A stretch of 64,000 nucleotides of DNA, taken from assembly GCA_019635485.1 (NCBI GenBank), contig JAHBZL010000023.1:1-64000 (forward strand). Direction: 5' to 3'. The notes beneath the pieces are model-generated. The model made no database searches. It was not told the origin of the DNA and saw only the letters and a list, made by a program, of their open reading frames with translations. Of this stretch, positions 9,697-20,082 are shown in pieces. Position numbers and translations under genes: made by a program. How positions within the stretch are numbered: position 1 is the stretch's first letter; every line of letters begins with the position of its first letter. The stretch comes from Piscinibacter sp. (GTDB taxonomy: Bacteria; Pseudomonadota; Gammaproteobacteria; Burkholderiales; Burkholderiaceae_C).

Positions 9697-10059
9697 TCAG
9701 AGCCTCCACAGGACCTGGACCGCCCAGCCCATGCAGCCGACCAGCCAGGCGATCGTGAACACCTGCAGCACGAGGCGCACGCCGACCGGCTTCACGTAGT
9801 CCATCCACACGTCGCGCATGCCGACCCACACGTGGTAGGCGAGCGAGACGATCACGACGAAGGTCAGCACCTTCATCCACTGCCGGCTGAAGATGCCGGC
9901 CCACTTGTCGTAGCCGAGCTCGCCGGGCAGCAGCACCTGCACGAGCAGTGCGAACGTGAACAGCGCCATCAGCGCAGCCGTGACGCGCTGCGCGAGCCAG
10001 TCGCGCAGCCCGTAATGCGCACCGACGACGGTGCGCTTCGATCCGAAAGTCTGTGCCAT
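9697..10059 (-). CDS. sdhD: succinate dehydrogenase membrane anchor subunit
   Basis: 120-residue integral membrane subunit with three predicted helices: ALMALFTFALLVQVLL, WMKVLTFVVIVSLAYHVWVGM and a C-terminal VFTIAWLVGCMGWAVQVLW. With SdhC it binds heme b and ubiquinone. The SLAYHVWVGMRDVWMDY stretch matches the conserved helix-2 region of bacterial SdhD and contains a likely heme-ligand His. The ATG at 10059 has a GAGG about 9 nt upstream. The gene is packed between sdhC (14 nt) and sdhA (5 nt). Confidence 0.95.
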   Translation of the reverse strand: MAQTFGSKRTVVGAHYGLRDWLAQRVTAALMALFTFALLVQVLLPGELGYDKWAGIFSRQWMKVLTFVVIVSLAYHVWVGMRDVWMDYVKPVGVRLVLQVFTIAWLVGCMGWAVQVLWRL

Positions 10060-10073
10060 CGAGGAGGCCTCGT

Positions 10074-10496
10074 TCAGAAGAACAGCTTGTAGCCGAGCAC
10101 GAGCGTGATCAGCACCGACAGCACCAGCGTGCCGATTGCCGAGTTGTGGCCGAACTCCTTGGTCACCGCGTGCGTCGCGTCCATCCAGAGGTGGCGGATG
10201 CCGGCGATCAGGTGGTGCAGGTAGGCCCAGATCAGCCCCAGCGCGACGAGCTTGAGGAACCAGCCGGGGAAGATGCCGATGCCGGCGACGAACGCCGCGC
10301 GGAAGCGCTCGTACGAGACCTCGGAACTGACGCTGGTGTCGAACAGCCAGATCACGAACGGCAGCAGCAGGAACATCAGCACGCCGCTGATCCGGTGCAG
10401 GATCGAGACGATGCCGGCCGGCGGCAGGCGGTACGCGACGATCTGGGAGACGTGGATGTTGCGGTACACGGGCCGCTGCTTCAGGGTGTCTGCCAT
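10074..10496 (-). CDS. sdhC: succinate dehydrogenase cytochrome b556 subunit
   Basis: 140-residue membrane subunit of complex II with three helices. The signature SILHRISGVLMF (residues 31-42) contains the Ser/Arg pair used in ubiquinone binding, and the HHLIAGIRHLWMD block (residues 94-106) supplies the heme-ligand His. The start MADTLKQRPVYRNIH at 10496 is chosen over a longer open frame because this is the family N-terminus. It lies 91 nt after the gntR stop on the same strand. A TAGAAT box in that gap could be a -10, but no good -35 is visible. Confidence 0.96.
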   Translation of the reverse strand: MADTLKQRPVYRNIHVSQIVAYRLPPAGIVSILHRISGVLMFLLLPFVIWLFDTSVSSEVSYERFRAAFVAGIGIFPGWFLKLVALGLIWAYLHHLIAGIRHLWMDATHAVTKEFGHNSAIGTLVLSVLITLVLGYKLFF

Positions 10497-10587
10497 GCCC
10501 AACCTTGTGATCTTGGTGGATGTAATCGAGGCGAAACCGAATGATTCTATTGCACTGCAACAGGCTTGCACGGCGCTTGCGCGAGGA

Positions 10588-11346
10588 TCAGCTGAGCTCG
10601 TTGCGGTAGTGGTGCGCCGCGGTGTGGTACAGGCCGCGGCGCAACTCGACCGGCTTGTCGCCGTAGGTCAGCGAGAGCCGCTCGACGGACAGCAGCGGCG
10701 TGCCCGGCGCCACGCCGAGCAGTTCGGCCGCCTCGCCGTCGGCCGCGACCGCGCGGATCTTCTCCTCCGCGCGGATCATGCGCACGCCGAACTCGGACTC
10801 GAAGAGCTGGTACATCGGGCCACGGTAGCCGGACAGGCGCTCCGCCGTCAGGCCCTTGAACGGCCCGGCCGGCAGCCAGATCTCGTCGAACACCACCGGC
10901 GCGCCGCGCAGCGACAGCACGCGCTTGACCTGCACCGCCGCGTCGCCGGAGCGCAGCCCGAGCGCGCGCGCCACGTCGGCCGGCGCGCGCATGCGCCGGC
11001 AGTCGATGAAGCGCCGCATCGTCCCGCCGCCGGCGCCCTCGGCCGCCGGCTCGTCCGGCTGCAGGCGCAGGAAGCGGAACTGGATCTGCTGCTCGGCATG
11101 CGTCGCGACGAAGGTGCCCTTGCCCTGGCGGCGCACCAGCAGGTTCTCGGTGGCCAGCTCGTCGATCGCCTTGCGCACCGTGCCCTGGCTCACCTTGAAG
11201 CGCGCGGCGAGCTCCGTTTCGCTCGGAATCGACTCGCCCGGGCGCCAGACCCCGGCCTGCAGCTCGCGCGTCATCAGCGCCTTGATCTGCTGGTACAGCG
11301 GGCTGAACGCCGGGGCGGCGGGAGCGGTGGCGGCGGGCGCGGGCAT
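10588..11346 (-). CDS. GntR-family (HutC/UTRA) transcriptional regulator of the TCA cluster
   Basis: 252-residue repressor or activator. Residues about 14-80 form a GntR winged helix-turn-helix (PLYQQIKALMTREL... GESIPSETELAARFKVSQGTVRKAIDEL... VRRQGKGTFV), and residues about 100-245 form a UTRA effector domain ending LSLTYGDKPVELRRGLYHT. It is the first minus-strand gene of the sdh block and is divergent from mdh. The mdh-gntR spacer holds a TCTTAT/ATAAGA operator that recurs before acnB, so control of mdh and acnB, and autoregulation, are plausible; the effector is unknown. The ATG at 11346 is preferred; an in-frame start 12 codons upstream is possible. Confidence 0.9.
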   Translation of the reverse strand: MPAPAATAPAAPAFSPLYQQIKALMTRELQAGVWRPGESIPSETELAARFKVSQGTVRKAIDELATENLLVRRQGKGTFVATHAEQQIQFRFLRLQPDEPAAEGAGGGTMRRFIDCRRMRAPADVARALGLRSGDAAVQVKRVLSLRGAPVVFDEIWLPAGPFKGLTAERLSGYRGPMYQLFESEFGVRMIRAEEKIRAVAADGEAAELLGVAPGTPLLSVERLSLTYGDKPVELRRGLYHTAAHHYRNELS

Positions 11347-11395
11347 CCCTGGATTGCAGCACAAGGCCCCGTGATCGTCCACGAAAAGCTGACTA

Positions 11396-11418
11396 ATGTC
11401 TTATAGAAGACATAAGAC
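11396..11418. promoter_or_regulatory. operator-like TCTTAT/ATAAGA element between gntR and mdh
   Basis: ATGTCTTATAGAAGACAT is a near-perfect 18-nt palindrome (11396-11413) overlapping a second inverted pair, GTCTTAT (11398-11404) with ATAAGAC (11412-11418). The same 21-nt layout occurs before acnB (14329-14349). The site is 35 nt upstream of the mdh -10 box and 49 nt upstream of the gntR start. Binding by the adjacent GntR protein is inference. Confidence 0.7.
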
Positions 11419-11453
11419 TCGGGTGAACCCTCGTCGGCCGGCCGGCTTCGGCC

Positions 11454-11459
11454 TACACT
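11454..11459 (+). promoter_or_regulatory. putative -10 box of mdh
   Basis: TACACT followed by CCCGGCC. The acnB upstream region has TACACT followed by GCCGGCC at the same distance from its operator copy. No -35 consensus is visible 16-18 nt upstream, which would fit an activator-dependent promoter. Confidence 0.5.
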
Positions 11460-11519
11460 CCCGGCCTGACCCGTCGAACACACGATTCCGCTCTTCCACC
11501 CCTCTTTCCGGAGCCTCTC

Positions 11520-12506
11520 ATGAGCAAGAAACCCGTTCGTGTCGCCGTCACCGGCGCCGCCGGCCAGATCGGCTATGCGCTGCTGTTCCGCATCGCCTCG
11601 GGCGAGATGCTGGGCAAGGACCAGCCGGTGATCCTGCAGCTGCTCGAGATCCCCGACGAGAAGGCGCAGAAGGCGCTCAAGGGCGTGATGATGGAGCTGG
11701 AGGACTGCGCCTTCCCGCTGCTGGCCGGCATGGAGGCCCACGGCGACGCCAACACCGCGTTCAAGGACACCGACTACGCGCTGCTGGTCGGTGCCCGCCC
11801 GCGCGGCCCCGGCATGGAGCGCAAGGATCTGCTGGCCGCCAACGCGCAGATCTTCACCGCGCAGGGCAAGGCGCTGAACGCCGCCGCGTCGCGCAACGTG
11901 CGCGTGCTCGTGGTCGGCAACCCGGCCAACACCAACGCCTACATCGCGATGAAGAGCGCGCCGGACCTGCCGCGCAAGAACTTCACCGCGATGCTGCGCC
12001 TGGACCACAACCGCGCCGCCAGCCAGATCGCCGCCAAGACCGGCAAGGCGGTGGCCGACATCGAGAAGCTGTGCGTCTGGGGCAATCACTCCCCGACCAT
12101 GTATGCCGACTACCGATTCGCCACCATCGGCGGCGCGAGCGTGAAGGACATGATCAACGACCAGGCCTGGAACAAGGACGTGTTCCTGCCCACGGTCGGC
12201 AAGCGCGGCGCCGCGATCATCGAGGCACGCGGCCTGTCGTCGGCAGCTTCGGCCGCGAACGCGGCGATCGACCACATGCGCGACTGGGCGCTGGGCACCG
12301 GCAGCAAGTGGGTCACGATGGGCGTGCCGAGCAACGGCGAGTACGGCATTCCGAAGGACGTCATGTTCGGCTACCCGGTCACCACCGCCGGTGGCGAGTA
12401 CAAGATCGTCGAGGGCCTGGAGATCGACGCCTTCAGCCAGGAACGCATCAACCTGACGCTCAAGGAGCTTCTGGAAGAGCAGGACGGCGTCAAGCACCTG
12501 CTCTGA
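11520..12506 (+). CDS. mdh: malate dehydrogenase
   Basis: NAD-dependent interconversion of malate and oxaloacetate. The 328-residue product is of the type related to cytosolic eukaryotic MDH, usual in Burkholderiales. It has the NAD loop TGAAGQIG (residues 11-18), the substrate arginines in [13 protein letters not shown] (Arg93, Arg95, Arg101 region) and the catalytic pair Asp162/His190 in LDHNRA and [13 protein letters not shown]. The ATG at 11520 has a GGAG 8 nt upstream. It is divergent from the gntR-sdh-gltA block and so links the two halves of the TCA gene set. Confidence 0.98.
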   Translation: MSKKPVRVAVTGAAGQIGYALLFRIASGEMLGKDQPVILQLLEIPDEKAQKALKGVMMELEDCAFPLLAGMEAHGDANTAFKDTDYALLVGARPRGPGMERKDLLAANAQIFTAQGKALNAAASRNVRVLVVGNPANTNAYIAMKSAPDLPRKNFTAMLRLDHNRAASQIAAKTGKAVADIEKLCVWGNHSPTMYADYRFATIGGASVKDMINDQAWNKDVFLPTVGKRGAAIIEARGLSSAASAANAAIDHMRDWALGTGSKWVTMGVPSNGEYGIPKDVMFGYPVTTAGGEYKIVEGLEIDAFSQERINLTLKELLEEQDGVKHLL

Positions 12507-12587
12507 GATGCGGGCACCTCGCCCGACGCGGCCGGCGGTCACCTCGCCCTTGGCCACGGGAAGCGGCCGGCAGCGGCCCGCCGCCGC

Positions 12588-13592
12588 GTGACCAACGGCC
12601 GGATCCACCCGCGCGACGCCCTCTTCGAGGAGGGCGAGCGGGCCGCGATCCTGCCGGTGTGCGATCACTACTGCGGCGTCGAGGCGCGCATGCGCAAGAG
12701 CCTCGCGCTGCAGGCGGAGCTGGGGCCGGTGTTCGACGTGACGCTCGACTGCGAGGACGGCGCCCCGGTCGGCCGCGAGGTCGAACACGCGCAGCTGTGC
12801 GCCGACCTGGTGATGTCGTCCGAGAACTGCTTCGGTCGGGTCGGCGCGCGTGTGCACCCGGTCGGCCATCCGAGTTTCCAGGCCGACCTCGAGACGCTGA
12901 TCGGCCGCGCCGGCACGCGGCTGGCCTACCTGATGCTGCCCAAGCCGCGCGGCGCCGCTGACGTGCAGTCCGCCGCGGAGGCGGTCGACCACCTGTGCCG
13001 CGTGCACGGCATCGAGCGTCCGCTGCCGCTGCACACGCTGGTGGAGACGCATGGCGCGCTGCGCGAGGTCGGCGCGATCGCCGCGCATCCGCGGATCGAA
13101 TCGATCTCGTTCGGCCTGATGGACTTCGTCTCCGCCCACCGCGGCGCGATCCCGGCCAGCGCAATGGGCGCGGAGGGGCAGTTCGCGCATCCGCTGGTGG
13201 TGCGCGCCAAGCTCGAGATCGCGGCGGCCTGCCATGCGCACGGCAAGACGCCGTCGCACTGCGTCGTGACCGAGTTCAAGGACCTGCGTGCCCTGGCGGC
13301 CTCCGCCACGCGAGCGGCCCGCGAGTTCGGCTACACGCGCATGTGGAGCATCCACCCGGACCAGATCCGCCCGATCGTCGAGGCCTTCGCGCCCACGGCG
13401 GCCGAGGTCGACCTCGCGGTCGAGATCGTCCAGGCGGCGCAGGCGGCCGACTGGGCCCCGATCCGGCATCGCGACACGCTGCACGACCGGGCCAGTTACC
13501 GCTACTTCTGGCAGCTGCTCGAGCGCGCCTGGCGCACCGGCCAGCCGCTGCCGGCCGCGGTGCGCCGGGCCTGGTTCGACGCCGACGCCTGA
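12588..13592 (+). CDS. HpcH/HpaI aldolase / CitE-type lyase
   Basis: 334-residue TIM-barrel enzyme of the citrate-lyase-beta/malyl-CoA-lyase superfamily. The metal-binding VTLDCEDGAPVGREVEHA stretch (Asp54, Glu56, Asp57 region), LMLPKPRGAADV and the late FKDLRALAASATRAAREFGYTRMWSIHPDQI segment are typical of CitE-like proteins that cleave (S)-malyl-CoA or citramalyl-CoA, or hydrolyse malyl-CoA. No citrate lyase alpha or gamma subunit is nearby, so it is not citrate lyase itself. The start is GTG (12588), 81 nt after mdh. Placement between mdh and acnB suggests a role with malate-derived CoA esters, but the substrate cannot be read from sequence. Confidence 0.88.
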   Translation: MTNGRIHPRDALFEEGERAAILPVCDHYCGVEARMRKSLALQAELGPVFDVTLDCEDGAPVGREVEHAQLCADLVMSSENCFGRVGARVHPVGHPSFQADLETLIGRAGTRLAYLMLPKPRGAADVQSAAEAVDHLCRVHGIERPLPLHTLVETHGALREVGAIAAHPRIESISFGLMDFVSAHRGAIPASAMGAEGQFAHPLVVRAKLEIAAACHAHGKTPSHCVVTEFKDLRALAASATRAAREFGYTRMWSIHPDQIRPIVEAFAPTAAEVDLAVEIVQAAQAADWAPIRHRDTLHDRASYRYFWQLLERAWRTGQPLPAAVRRAWFDADA

Positions 13593-13593
13593 A

Positions 13594-13611
13594 GTGTGGC
13601 AAGCGCCACAC
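13594..13611 (+). terminator. hairpin directly after the lyase gene
   Basis: Perfect 7-bp inverted repeat GTGTGGC-AAGC-GCCACAC starting 2 nt after the stop codon. A short T-run comes only about 20 nt later, so it is a possible weak or Rho-assisted terminator, or an mRNA 3'-end stabiliser. Confidence 0.5.
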
Positions 13612-13743
13612 CGGCGCCCCGATCGACGTTTTCACATGTAAGCGCGCCGCCTGTCGGCAGCAATTGGTTGCAGTCGCCGGGCGCACGGCGGCATGCTCGG
13701 GGTTCCGTCAACCGACCACACCGGGCATGCGCCCGCCACGACC

Positions 13744-14208
13744 ATGAAGATGAAAACAACCCTCGTGATCGCCGCCGCTGCGCTGTGCCTGGGCGGTGCC
13801 CACGCCGCGGACAAGGCCGCGCCGAAGAAGGCGGTGGCCTCGAAGAAGGCGGCGGTGGCTGCCGCCCCGGTCGCGCTGCCCGCTGCCGACGCCGACCAGA
13901 TGCAGGCCGCCGAGCGCACCTACCTGGGGAACTACCAGTGCGAGTTCGCGCAGACGCTGGACGTCTCGATGAACTCCGCCTCCCCCGGCTACGTCGACGT
14001 GCGCCACCAGAAGCAGGTCTGGACGATGAAGCCGGTGCTGTCGTCGACCGGCGCGCTGCGCCTGGAGGACGTCAAGGGCGGCACGCTGCTGCTGCAGATC
14101 GCCAACAAGTCCATGCTGATGGACCAGAAGGCCGGCCGCCGCGTGGTCGACGGCTGCGTGCACGAGAAGCAGCGCGCCAGCGCCGACGCCGTCGCCGCCG
14201 CCAAGTAA
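13744..14208 (+). CDS. small secreted protein of unknown function, MliC-like in outline
   Basis: 154-residue precursor with a clear signal peptide (MKMKTTLVIAAAALCLGGAHA, cut after AHA) and a Lys/Ala/Pro-rich linker up to about residue 50. A compact domain of about 90 residues follows, with only two cysteines, one in YLGNYQCEF and one in VVDGCVHEKQ. The early YxC, beta-strand-rich middle (VDVRHQKQVWTMKPV, ALRLEDVKGGTLLLQI) and late Cys recall the MliC/PliC lysozyme-inhibitor fold, but I cannot confirm this. The ATG at 13744 is picked because it opens the signal peptide. It lies alone between the lyase and acnB and ends in an intrinsic terminator. Confidence 0.75.
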   Translation: MKMKTTLVIAAAALCLGGAHAADKAAPKKAVASKKAAVAAAPVALPAADADQMQAAERTYLGNYQCEFAQTLDVSMNSASPGYVDVRHQKQVWTMKPVLSSTGALRLEDVKGGTLLLQIANKSMLMDQKAGRRVVDGCVHEKQRASADAVAAAK

Positions 14209-14246
14209 GGAATCCTCGCTGCGCGGCCTCCGCCGCGCCGGACGTC

Positions 14247-14272
14247 AGGCCCGCCATGTGCGGGCCTTTTTC
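14247..14272 (+). terminator. intrinsic terminator after the secreted-protein gene
   Basis: Stem AGGCCCGC/GCGGGCCT (14247-14254 with 14260-14267), loop CATGT, followed by TTTTTC. It separates the upstream transcript from the acnB promoter region. Confidence 0.9.
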
Positions 14273-14328
14273 TTGCGTGCCGCGCCGACAGCGCGGTGTC
14301 AGCCTTCGGGCGCATGCTGGCCACGCAA

Positions 14329-14349
14329 GTCTTATATAAGATATAAGTC
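14329..14349. promoter_or_regulatory. operator-like TCTTAT/ATAAGA element upstream of acnB
   Basis: GTCTTAT-ATAAGAT-ATAAGTC, containing the perfect 12-nt palindrome TCTTATATAAGA (14330-14341). It has the same 21-nt architecture as the site between gntR and mdh, and is placed 34 nt before the TACACT box of acnB (35 nt at mdh). Probable binding site of a shared TCA-cycle regulator; the GntR protein at 10588-11346 is the best candidate. Confidence 0.7.
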
Positions 14350-14383
14350 TGGGGATTTCCCGAAGATTCGCCCGATCCGCCAC

Positions 14384-14389
14384 TACACT
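14384..14389 (+). promoter_or_regulatory. putative -10 box of acnB
   Basis: TACACT followed by GCCGGCC, nearly identical to the mdh -10 region. No convincing -35 hexamer lies 16-18 nt upstream; the operator is centred at about -57 from the expected transcript start. Confidence 0.5.
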
Positions 14390-14442
14390 GCCGGCCAATC
14401 CCCGCGACCTTCCCTTCCTCCCGCCACGCCACGGAGTTGTCC

Positions 14443-17046
14443 ATGCTGCAAGCCTATCGCCAACATGCCGCCGAGCGCGCCGCGCTCGGCATCCCGCCGC
14501 TGCCGCTTTCGGCGGCGCAGACGGGCGAGCTGATCGATCTGATCAAGGCGCCGCCGGCCGGGGAAGAGGCCTTTCTGCTGGACCTGCTGACACACCGGGT
14601 GCCGCCGGGCGTGGACGATGCGGCCAAGGTCAAGGCCTCCTTCCTGGCCGCCGTGGCGCACGGCGACGTGACCGTCAAGCTGGTCAGCAAGGCCAAGGCG
14701 ACCGAACTGCTCGGCACGATGGTCGGCGGCTACAACGTCAAGCCGCTGATCGACCTGCTGGACGATGCCGAGGTCGCGCCGGTCGCCGCCGCCGCGCTGA
14801 AGAAGACGCTGCTGATGTTCGACTTCTTCCACGACGTGGCAGAGAAGGCCAAGGCCGGCAATGCCCACGCCAAGGGCGTCGTGCAGAGCTGGGCCGACGC
14901 GGAATGGTTCACCTCGCGCCCCGAAGTGGCGAAGAAGATCACCGTCACCGTCTTCAAGGTGCCCGGCGAGACCAACACGGATGACCTGTCGCCCGCGCCG
15001 GACGCCTGGAGCCGCCCGGACATCCCGCTGCACTACCTGGCGATGCTGAAGAACACCCGCCCCGGCGCCGCCTTCGCGCCCGAGGAGGACGGCAAGCGCG
15101 GCCCGATGACGTTCATCGACGACCTGAAGAAGAAGGGCCACCTGGTCGCCTATGTCGGCGACGTGGTCGGCACCGGCTCGAGCCGCAAGAGCGCGACCAA
15201 CAGCGTCATCTGGGCCACCGGCGAGGACATCCCCTTCGTGCCCAACAAGCGCTTCGGCGGCGTCACGCTGGGCGGCAAGATCGCGCCGATCTTCTTCAAC
15301 ACGCAGGAGGATTCGGGCGCGCTGCCGATCGAGGTGGATGTGTCCAAGCTCGAGATGGGCGACGTGATCGACGTGCTGCCCTACGACGGCAAGCTCGTGA
15401 AGGGCGGCGCCACGGTGGCCGAGTTCGCGCTCAAGAGCGACGTGATCCTCGACGAGGTGCGCGCCGGCGGCCGCATCAACCTGATCATCGGCCGCTCGCT
15501 GACTGCCAAGGCGCGCGAGTTCCTCGGCCTGCCCGCCTCCACCACCTTCCGCCTGCCCAAGGCGCCGAAGGACAGCGGCCGCGGCTTCAGCCTGGCGCAG
15601 AAGATGGTCGGCCGCGCCTGCGGCCTGCCCGAGGTGAATGGGCAACAGCAGGGCATCCGCCCGGGCACCTACTGCGAGCCGAAGATGACCACCGTCGGCA
15701 GCCAGGACACCACCGGCCCGATGACGCGCGACGAGCTGAAGGACCTGGCCTGCCTGGGCTTTTCCGCCGACCTCGTGATGCAGAGCTTCTGCCACACCGC
15801 CGCCTACCCGAAGCCGGTGGACGTGAAGACACACCGCGAGCTGCCCGCCTTCATCAGCAACCGCGGCGGCGTCGCGCTGCGCCCGGGCGACGGCGTGATC
15901 CACAGCTGGCTGAACCGCCTGCTGCTGCCCGACACCGTCGGCACCGGCGGCGACTCGCACACGCGCTTCCCGATCGGCATCTCGTTCCCGGCCGGCTCCG
16001 GCCTGGTGGCCTTCGGCGCCGCCACCGGCGTGATGCCGCTGGACATGCCCGAGTCGGTGCTGGTGCGCTTCAAGGGCCAGATGCAGCCCGGCATCACGCT
16101 GCGCGACCTGGTGCACGCCATTCCCCTCTACGCCATCAAGCAGGGCCTGCTGACGGTGGCCAAGCAGGGCAAGAAGAACGTGTTCAGCGGCCGCATCCTC
16201 GAGATCGAGGGCCTGCCGGACCTGAAGGTCGAGCAGGCCTTCGAGCTCAGCGACGCCAGCGCCGAGCGCAGCGCGTCGGGCTGCACGGTGCACCTGAACA
16301 AGGAGCCGATCATCGAGTACATGAACTCGAACATCGTGCTGATGAAGAACATGATCGCCGACGGCTACCAGGACAAGCGCACGCTGGAGCGCCGCATCAA
16401 GGCGATGGAGGCCTGGCTGGCGAACCCGCAGCTGCTGCGCGCGGACGCCGACGCCGAATACGCGGCGGTCATCGAGATCGACCTGGCCGAGCTCAAGGAG
16501 CCGGTGCTGTGCTGCCCGAACGACCCGGACGACGCCAAGCTGCTCTCCGAAGTCGCCGGCGCGAAGATTGACGAGGTCTTCATCGGCTCGTGCATGACCA
16601 ACATCGGCCACTTCCGTGCCGCGTCCAAGCTGCTGGAAGGCAAGCGCGACATCCCCGTCAAGCTGTGGGTGGCCCCGCCGACCAAGATGGACGCCAGCGA
16701 GCTGACCAAGGAGGGCCACTACGGCGTGTTCGGCACCGCCGGTGCGCGCACCGAGATGCCGGGCTGTAGCCTGTGCATGGGCAACCAGGCCCAGGTGCGC
16801 GAGGGCGCGACGGTGGTCTCGACCAGCACGCGCAACTTCCCGAACCGGCTCGGCAAGAACACCAACGTCTACCTGGCCTCGGCCGAGCTGGCGGCGATCG
16901 CCTCCAAGCTCGGACGCATCCCGTCGGTCGAGGAATACCACGCCGACATGGGCGTCATCAACAAGGACGCCGCGAAGGTCTACCGCTACATGAACTTCGA
17001 CCAGATCGAGGAGTACGCGGAGGCGGCCAAGGCAGTGACGGTCTGA
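14443..17046 (+). CDS. acnB: aconitate hydratase B
   Basis: Bifunctional aconitase / 2-methylisocitrate dehydratase of the AcnB type, with the HEAT-like domain first and the swivel domain before the catalytic core. Its 867 residues match E. coli AcnB (865). Cluster ligands are Cys717 in [14 protein letters not shown] and Cys775/Cys778 in [10 protein letters not shown]. Other family blocks include [27 protein letters not shown] and [12 protein letters not shown]. The ATG at 14443 follows a GGAG by 6 nt; an in-frame TTG two codons earlier is less likely. The gene has its own upstream operator and -10 box and a hairpin after the stop. Confidence 0.98.
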   Translation: MLQAYRQHAAERAALGIPPLPLSAAQTGELIDLIKAPPAGEEAFLLDLLTHRVPPGVDDAAKVKASFLAAVAHGDVTVKLVSKAKATELLGTMVGGYNVKPLIDLLDDAEVAPVAAAALKKTLLMFDFFHDVAEKAKAGNAHAKGVVQSWADAEWFTSRPEVAKKITVTVFKVPGETNTDDLSPAPDAWSRPDIPLHYLAMLKNTRPGAAFAPEEDGKRGPMTFIDDLKKKGHLVAYVGDVVGTGSSRKSATNSVIWATGEDIPFVPNKRFGGVTLGGKIAPIFFNTQEDSGALPIEVDVSKLEMGDVIDVLPYDGKLVKGGATVAEFALKSDVILDEVRAGGRINLIIGRSLTAKAREFLGLPASTTFRLPKAPKDSGRGFSLAQKMVGRACGLPEVNGQQQGIRPGTYCEPKMTTVGSQDTTGPMTRDELKDLACLGFSADLVMQSFCHTAAYPKPVDVKTHRELPAFISNRGGVALRPGDGVIHSWLNRLLLPDTVGTGGDSHTRFPIGISFPAGSGLVAFGAATGVMPLDMPESVLVRFKGQMQPGITLRDLVHAIPLYAIKQGLLTVAKQGKKNVFSGRILEIEGLPDLKVEQAFELSDASAERSASGCTVHLNKEPIIEYMNSNIVLMKNMIADGYQDKRTLERRIKAMEAWLANPQLLRADADAEYAAVIEIDLAELKEPVLCCPNDPDDAKLLSEVAGAKIDEVFIGSCMTNIGHFRAASKLLEGKRDIPVKLWVAPPTKMDASELTKEGHYGVFGTAGARTEMPGCSLCMGNQAQVREGATVVSTSTRNFPNRLGKNTNVYLASAELAAIASKLGRIPSVEEYHADMGVINKDAAKVYRYMNFDQIEEYAEAAKAVTV

Positions 17047-17051
17047 TCCGG

Positions 17052-17075
17052 CAGGCGCCGGTTCGCCGGCGCCTG
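17052..17075 (+). terminator. hairpin after acnB
   Basis: Perfect 10-bp stem (CAGGCGCCGG with CCGGCGCCTG) and a TTCG loop, 5 nt beyond the stop codon. There is no T-tract, so it is either a Rho-assisted end or a 3' stabilising structure. Confidence 0.6.
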
Positions 17076-17159
17076 GGGTGAGCTGTTGGCGAGCGCCTGG
17101 TTACACGCTGGCCATGTTCGTGGCTAGCATGTTGCCCATCGCATTCTCGACCGCCGACC

Positions 17160-18617
<1,458 letters not shown>

Positions 18618-18626
18618 CCGGCCGGT

Positions 18627-20063
18627 TCAGCTCTCCGGCGCGATCTGCTCGGCATAGTCGTACAGCGCGCCGAGAACCTCCTGCCCGCGCTCGTCGGCCT
18701 CCTCGCCGAGCGCGTCGATGCGGTCGAAGTACGCCTGCAGCGTCAACGCCCCGCCCGCGCCGCCGTGGAGGCGCGCAGCGCGGTGCTCCTCCCAGCGCGC
18801 GCGCTCGTCGGCGTCGAGCGTGCGCGGATGATTGCGCGCACGGTAGCGGAACACCAGTTCGGCCAGCCGCGGGTCGTCGAAGCCGAGCCGCGCCGCCGCC
18901 AGTTGCTCGGGCGTCTGAGCGCGCAGCCGGTCGAGCCGGCTGCGGTCGGTGTTGCCGACGAAGCCGCCGTAGAGGTCCTCGTCGACATCGGGCGCCTGCA
19001 CCGGCGCCGGGCGCGCGAACACCTCGCCCCAGAAGCCGGCGACCGCGGCCGCGTGCCGGGCGGCACCCTGCGCGTGGCGCTGTGCGGCCGCCAGGTCGAG
19101 GCCCCAGCGTTCGGCCTGCGCGGGCCGCAGCGTCTCGAGCTTGCCGACGACGATCGGCGACTTGTTGAGGTGAATGGTCTTCACCGGCAGCCGCTCGACA
19201 CCTTCCGGCAGCTCCTTGGCCCGCGTGAACAGGCGTTCGCGCAGTTGCGCGGCATCCAGATCGGCCAGCTGCGCCGGGTCGGCCGCCAGGTCCCAGACGA
19301 TGATTTCGTTGCGGTTGGTCGGGTGCGGCGCGAGCGGCCACACCACCGCGAGGCCACCGCGTTCCGGCGGGTACATCCCGGAGACATGCAGGAACGGCCG
19401 GCCGCTGCCGATCTCGTCGAGCACGGCCTCCTTGCGGCGCAGCTTCAGGCAGAAATCCCACAGGCGTGGCTGCCGCGCCTTGACCAGCCGGGCCAACGCG
19501 ATGGTCGCGCGCACGTCGGACAGGGCATCGTGCGCCTGCCCGTGCGCGAGGCCGTTGGCGGCCGTCAGGTCCTCCAGCTTCAGCGATGGCTTGCCGTCCG
19601 GGTGGCGCGGCCATTCGATGCCCTCCGGCCGCAGCGCGCGCGCGCAGCGCACCACATCCAGCAGGTCCCAGCGGCCGCAGCCATGGCGCCACTCGCGGCT
19701 GTACGGGTCGATCAGGTTGCGCCAGAACAGGAAGCGCGTGACCTCGTCGTCGAAGCGGATCGAGTTGTAGCCGACGCCGACGGTGAACGGCCGCGCCAGC
19801 TGCGCCTCGATCGCGGCGGCGAAGGCGTGCTCCGGCACCCCGAGTTCGAGGCAGCGCTGCGGCGTGATGCCCGTCAGCAGGCAGGCCTCGGGCTCGGGCA
19901 GGAAATCGTCGGCCGGCGCGCAGTGCAGCATCACCGGCGGCTCGATCTCGTTCAGCTCGGCATCGGTTCGTACGCCGGCGAACTGCGCCGGCCGGTCCCG
20001 GCGCGGGACGCGGCCGAAGGTCTCGTAGTCGTGCCAGAAGAAGCTGAAATCCGGGTCCGCCAT
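18627..20063 (-). CDS. sbcB: exodeoxyribonuclease I
   Basis: 3'-to-5' single-strand DNA exonuclease used in mismatch repair and recombination clean-up. The 478-residue length equals E. coli ExoI (475). The DEDD active site is visible: Asp12/Glu14 in FFWHDYETFGR, a central Asp in SIRFDDEVTRF and the C-proximal Asp in AHDALSDVRATIALA. The SH3-like and C-terminal helical parts follow (for example GFWGEVFARPA and LYGGFVGNTDRSRLD). It is convergent with the beta-helix gene (9-nt gap) and follows the phasin-like gene by 19 nt on the same strand. Confidence 0.96.
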   Translation of the reverse strand: MADPDFSFFWHDYETFGRVPRRDRPAQFAGVRTDAELNEIEPPVMLHCAPADDFLPEPEACLLTGITPQRCLELGVPEHAFAAAIEAQLARPFTVGVGYNSIRFDDEVTRFLFWRNLIDPYSREWRHGCGRWDLLDVVRCARALRPEGIEWPRHPDGKPSLKLEDLTAANGLAHGQAHDALSDVRATIALARLVKARQPRLWDFCLKLRRKEAVLDEIGSGRPFLHVSGMYPPERGGLAVVWPLAPHPTNRNEIIVWDLAADPAQLADLDAAQLRERLFTRAKELPEGVERLPVKTIHLNKSPIVVGKLETLRPAQAERWGLDLAAAQRHAQGAARHAAAVAGFWGEVFARPAPVQAPDVDEDLYGGFVGNTDRSRLDRLRAQTPEQLAAARLGFDDPRLAELVFRYRARNHPRTLDADERARWEEHRAARLHGGAGGALTLQAYFDRIDALGEEADERGQEVLGALYDYAEQIAPES

Positions 20064-20082
20064 CCCGGCACGATAGCGCAGG

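Noticed and set aside
14383-16941. An 852-codon minus-strand open frame over acnB
   Set aside because: Shadow of acnB, which has all cluster cysteines and the expected length; the minus frame shows no family motif.
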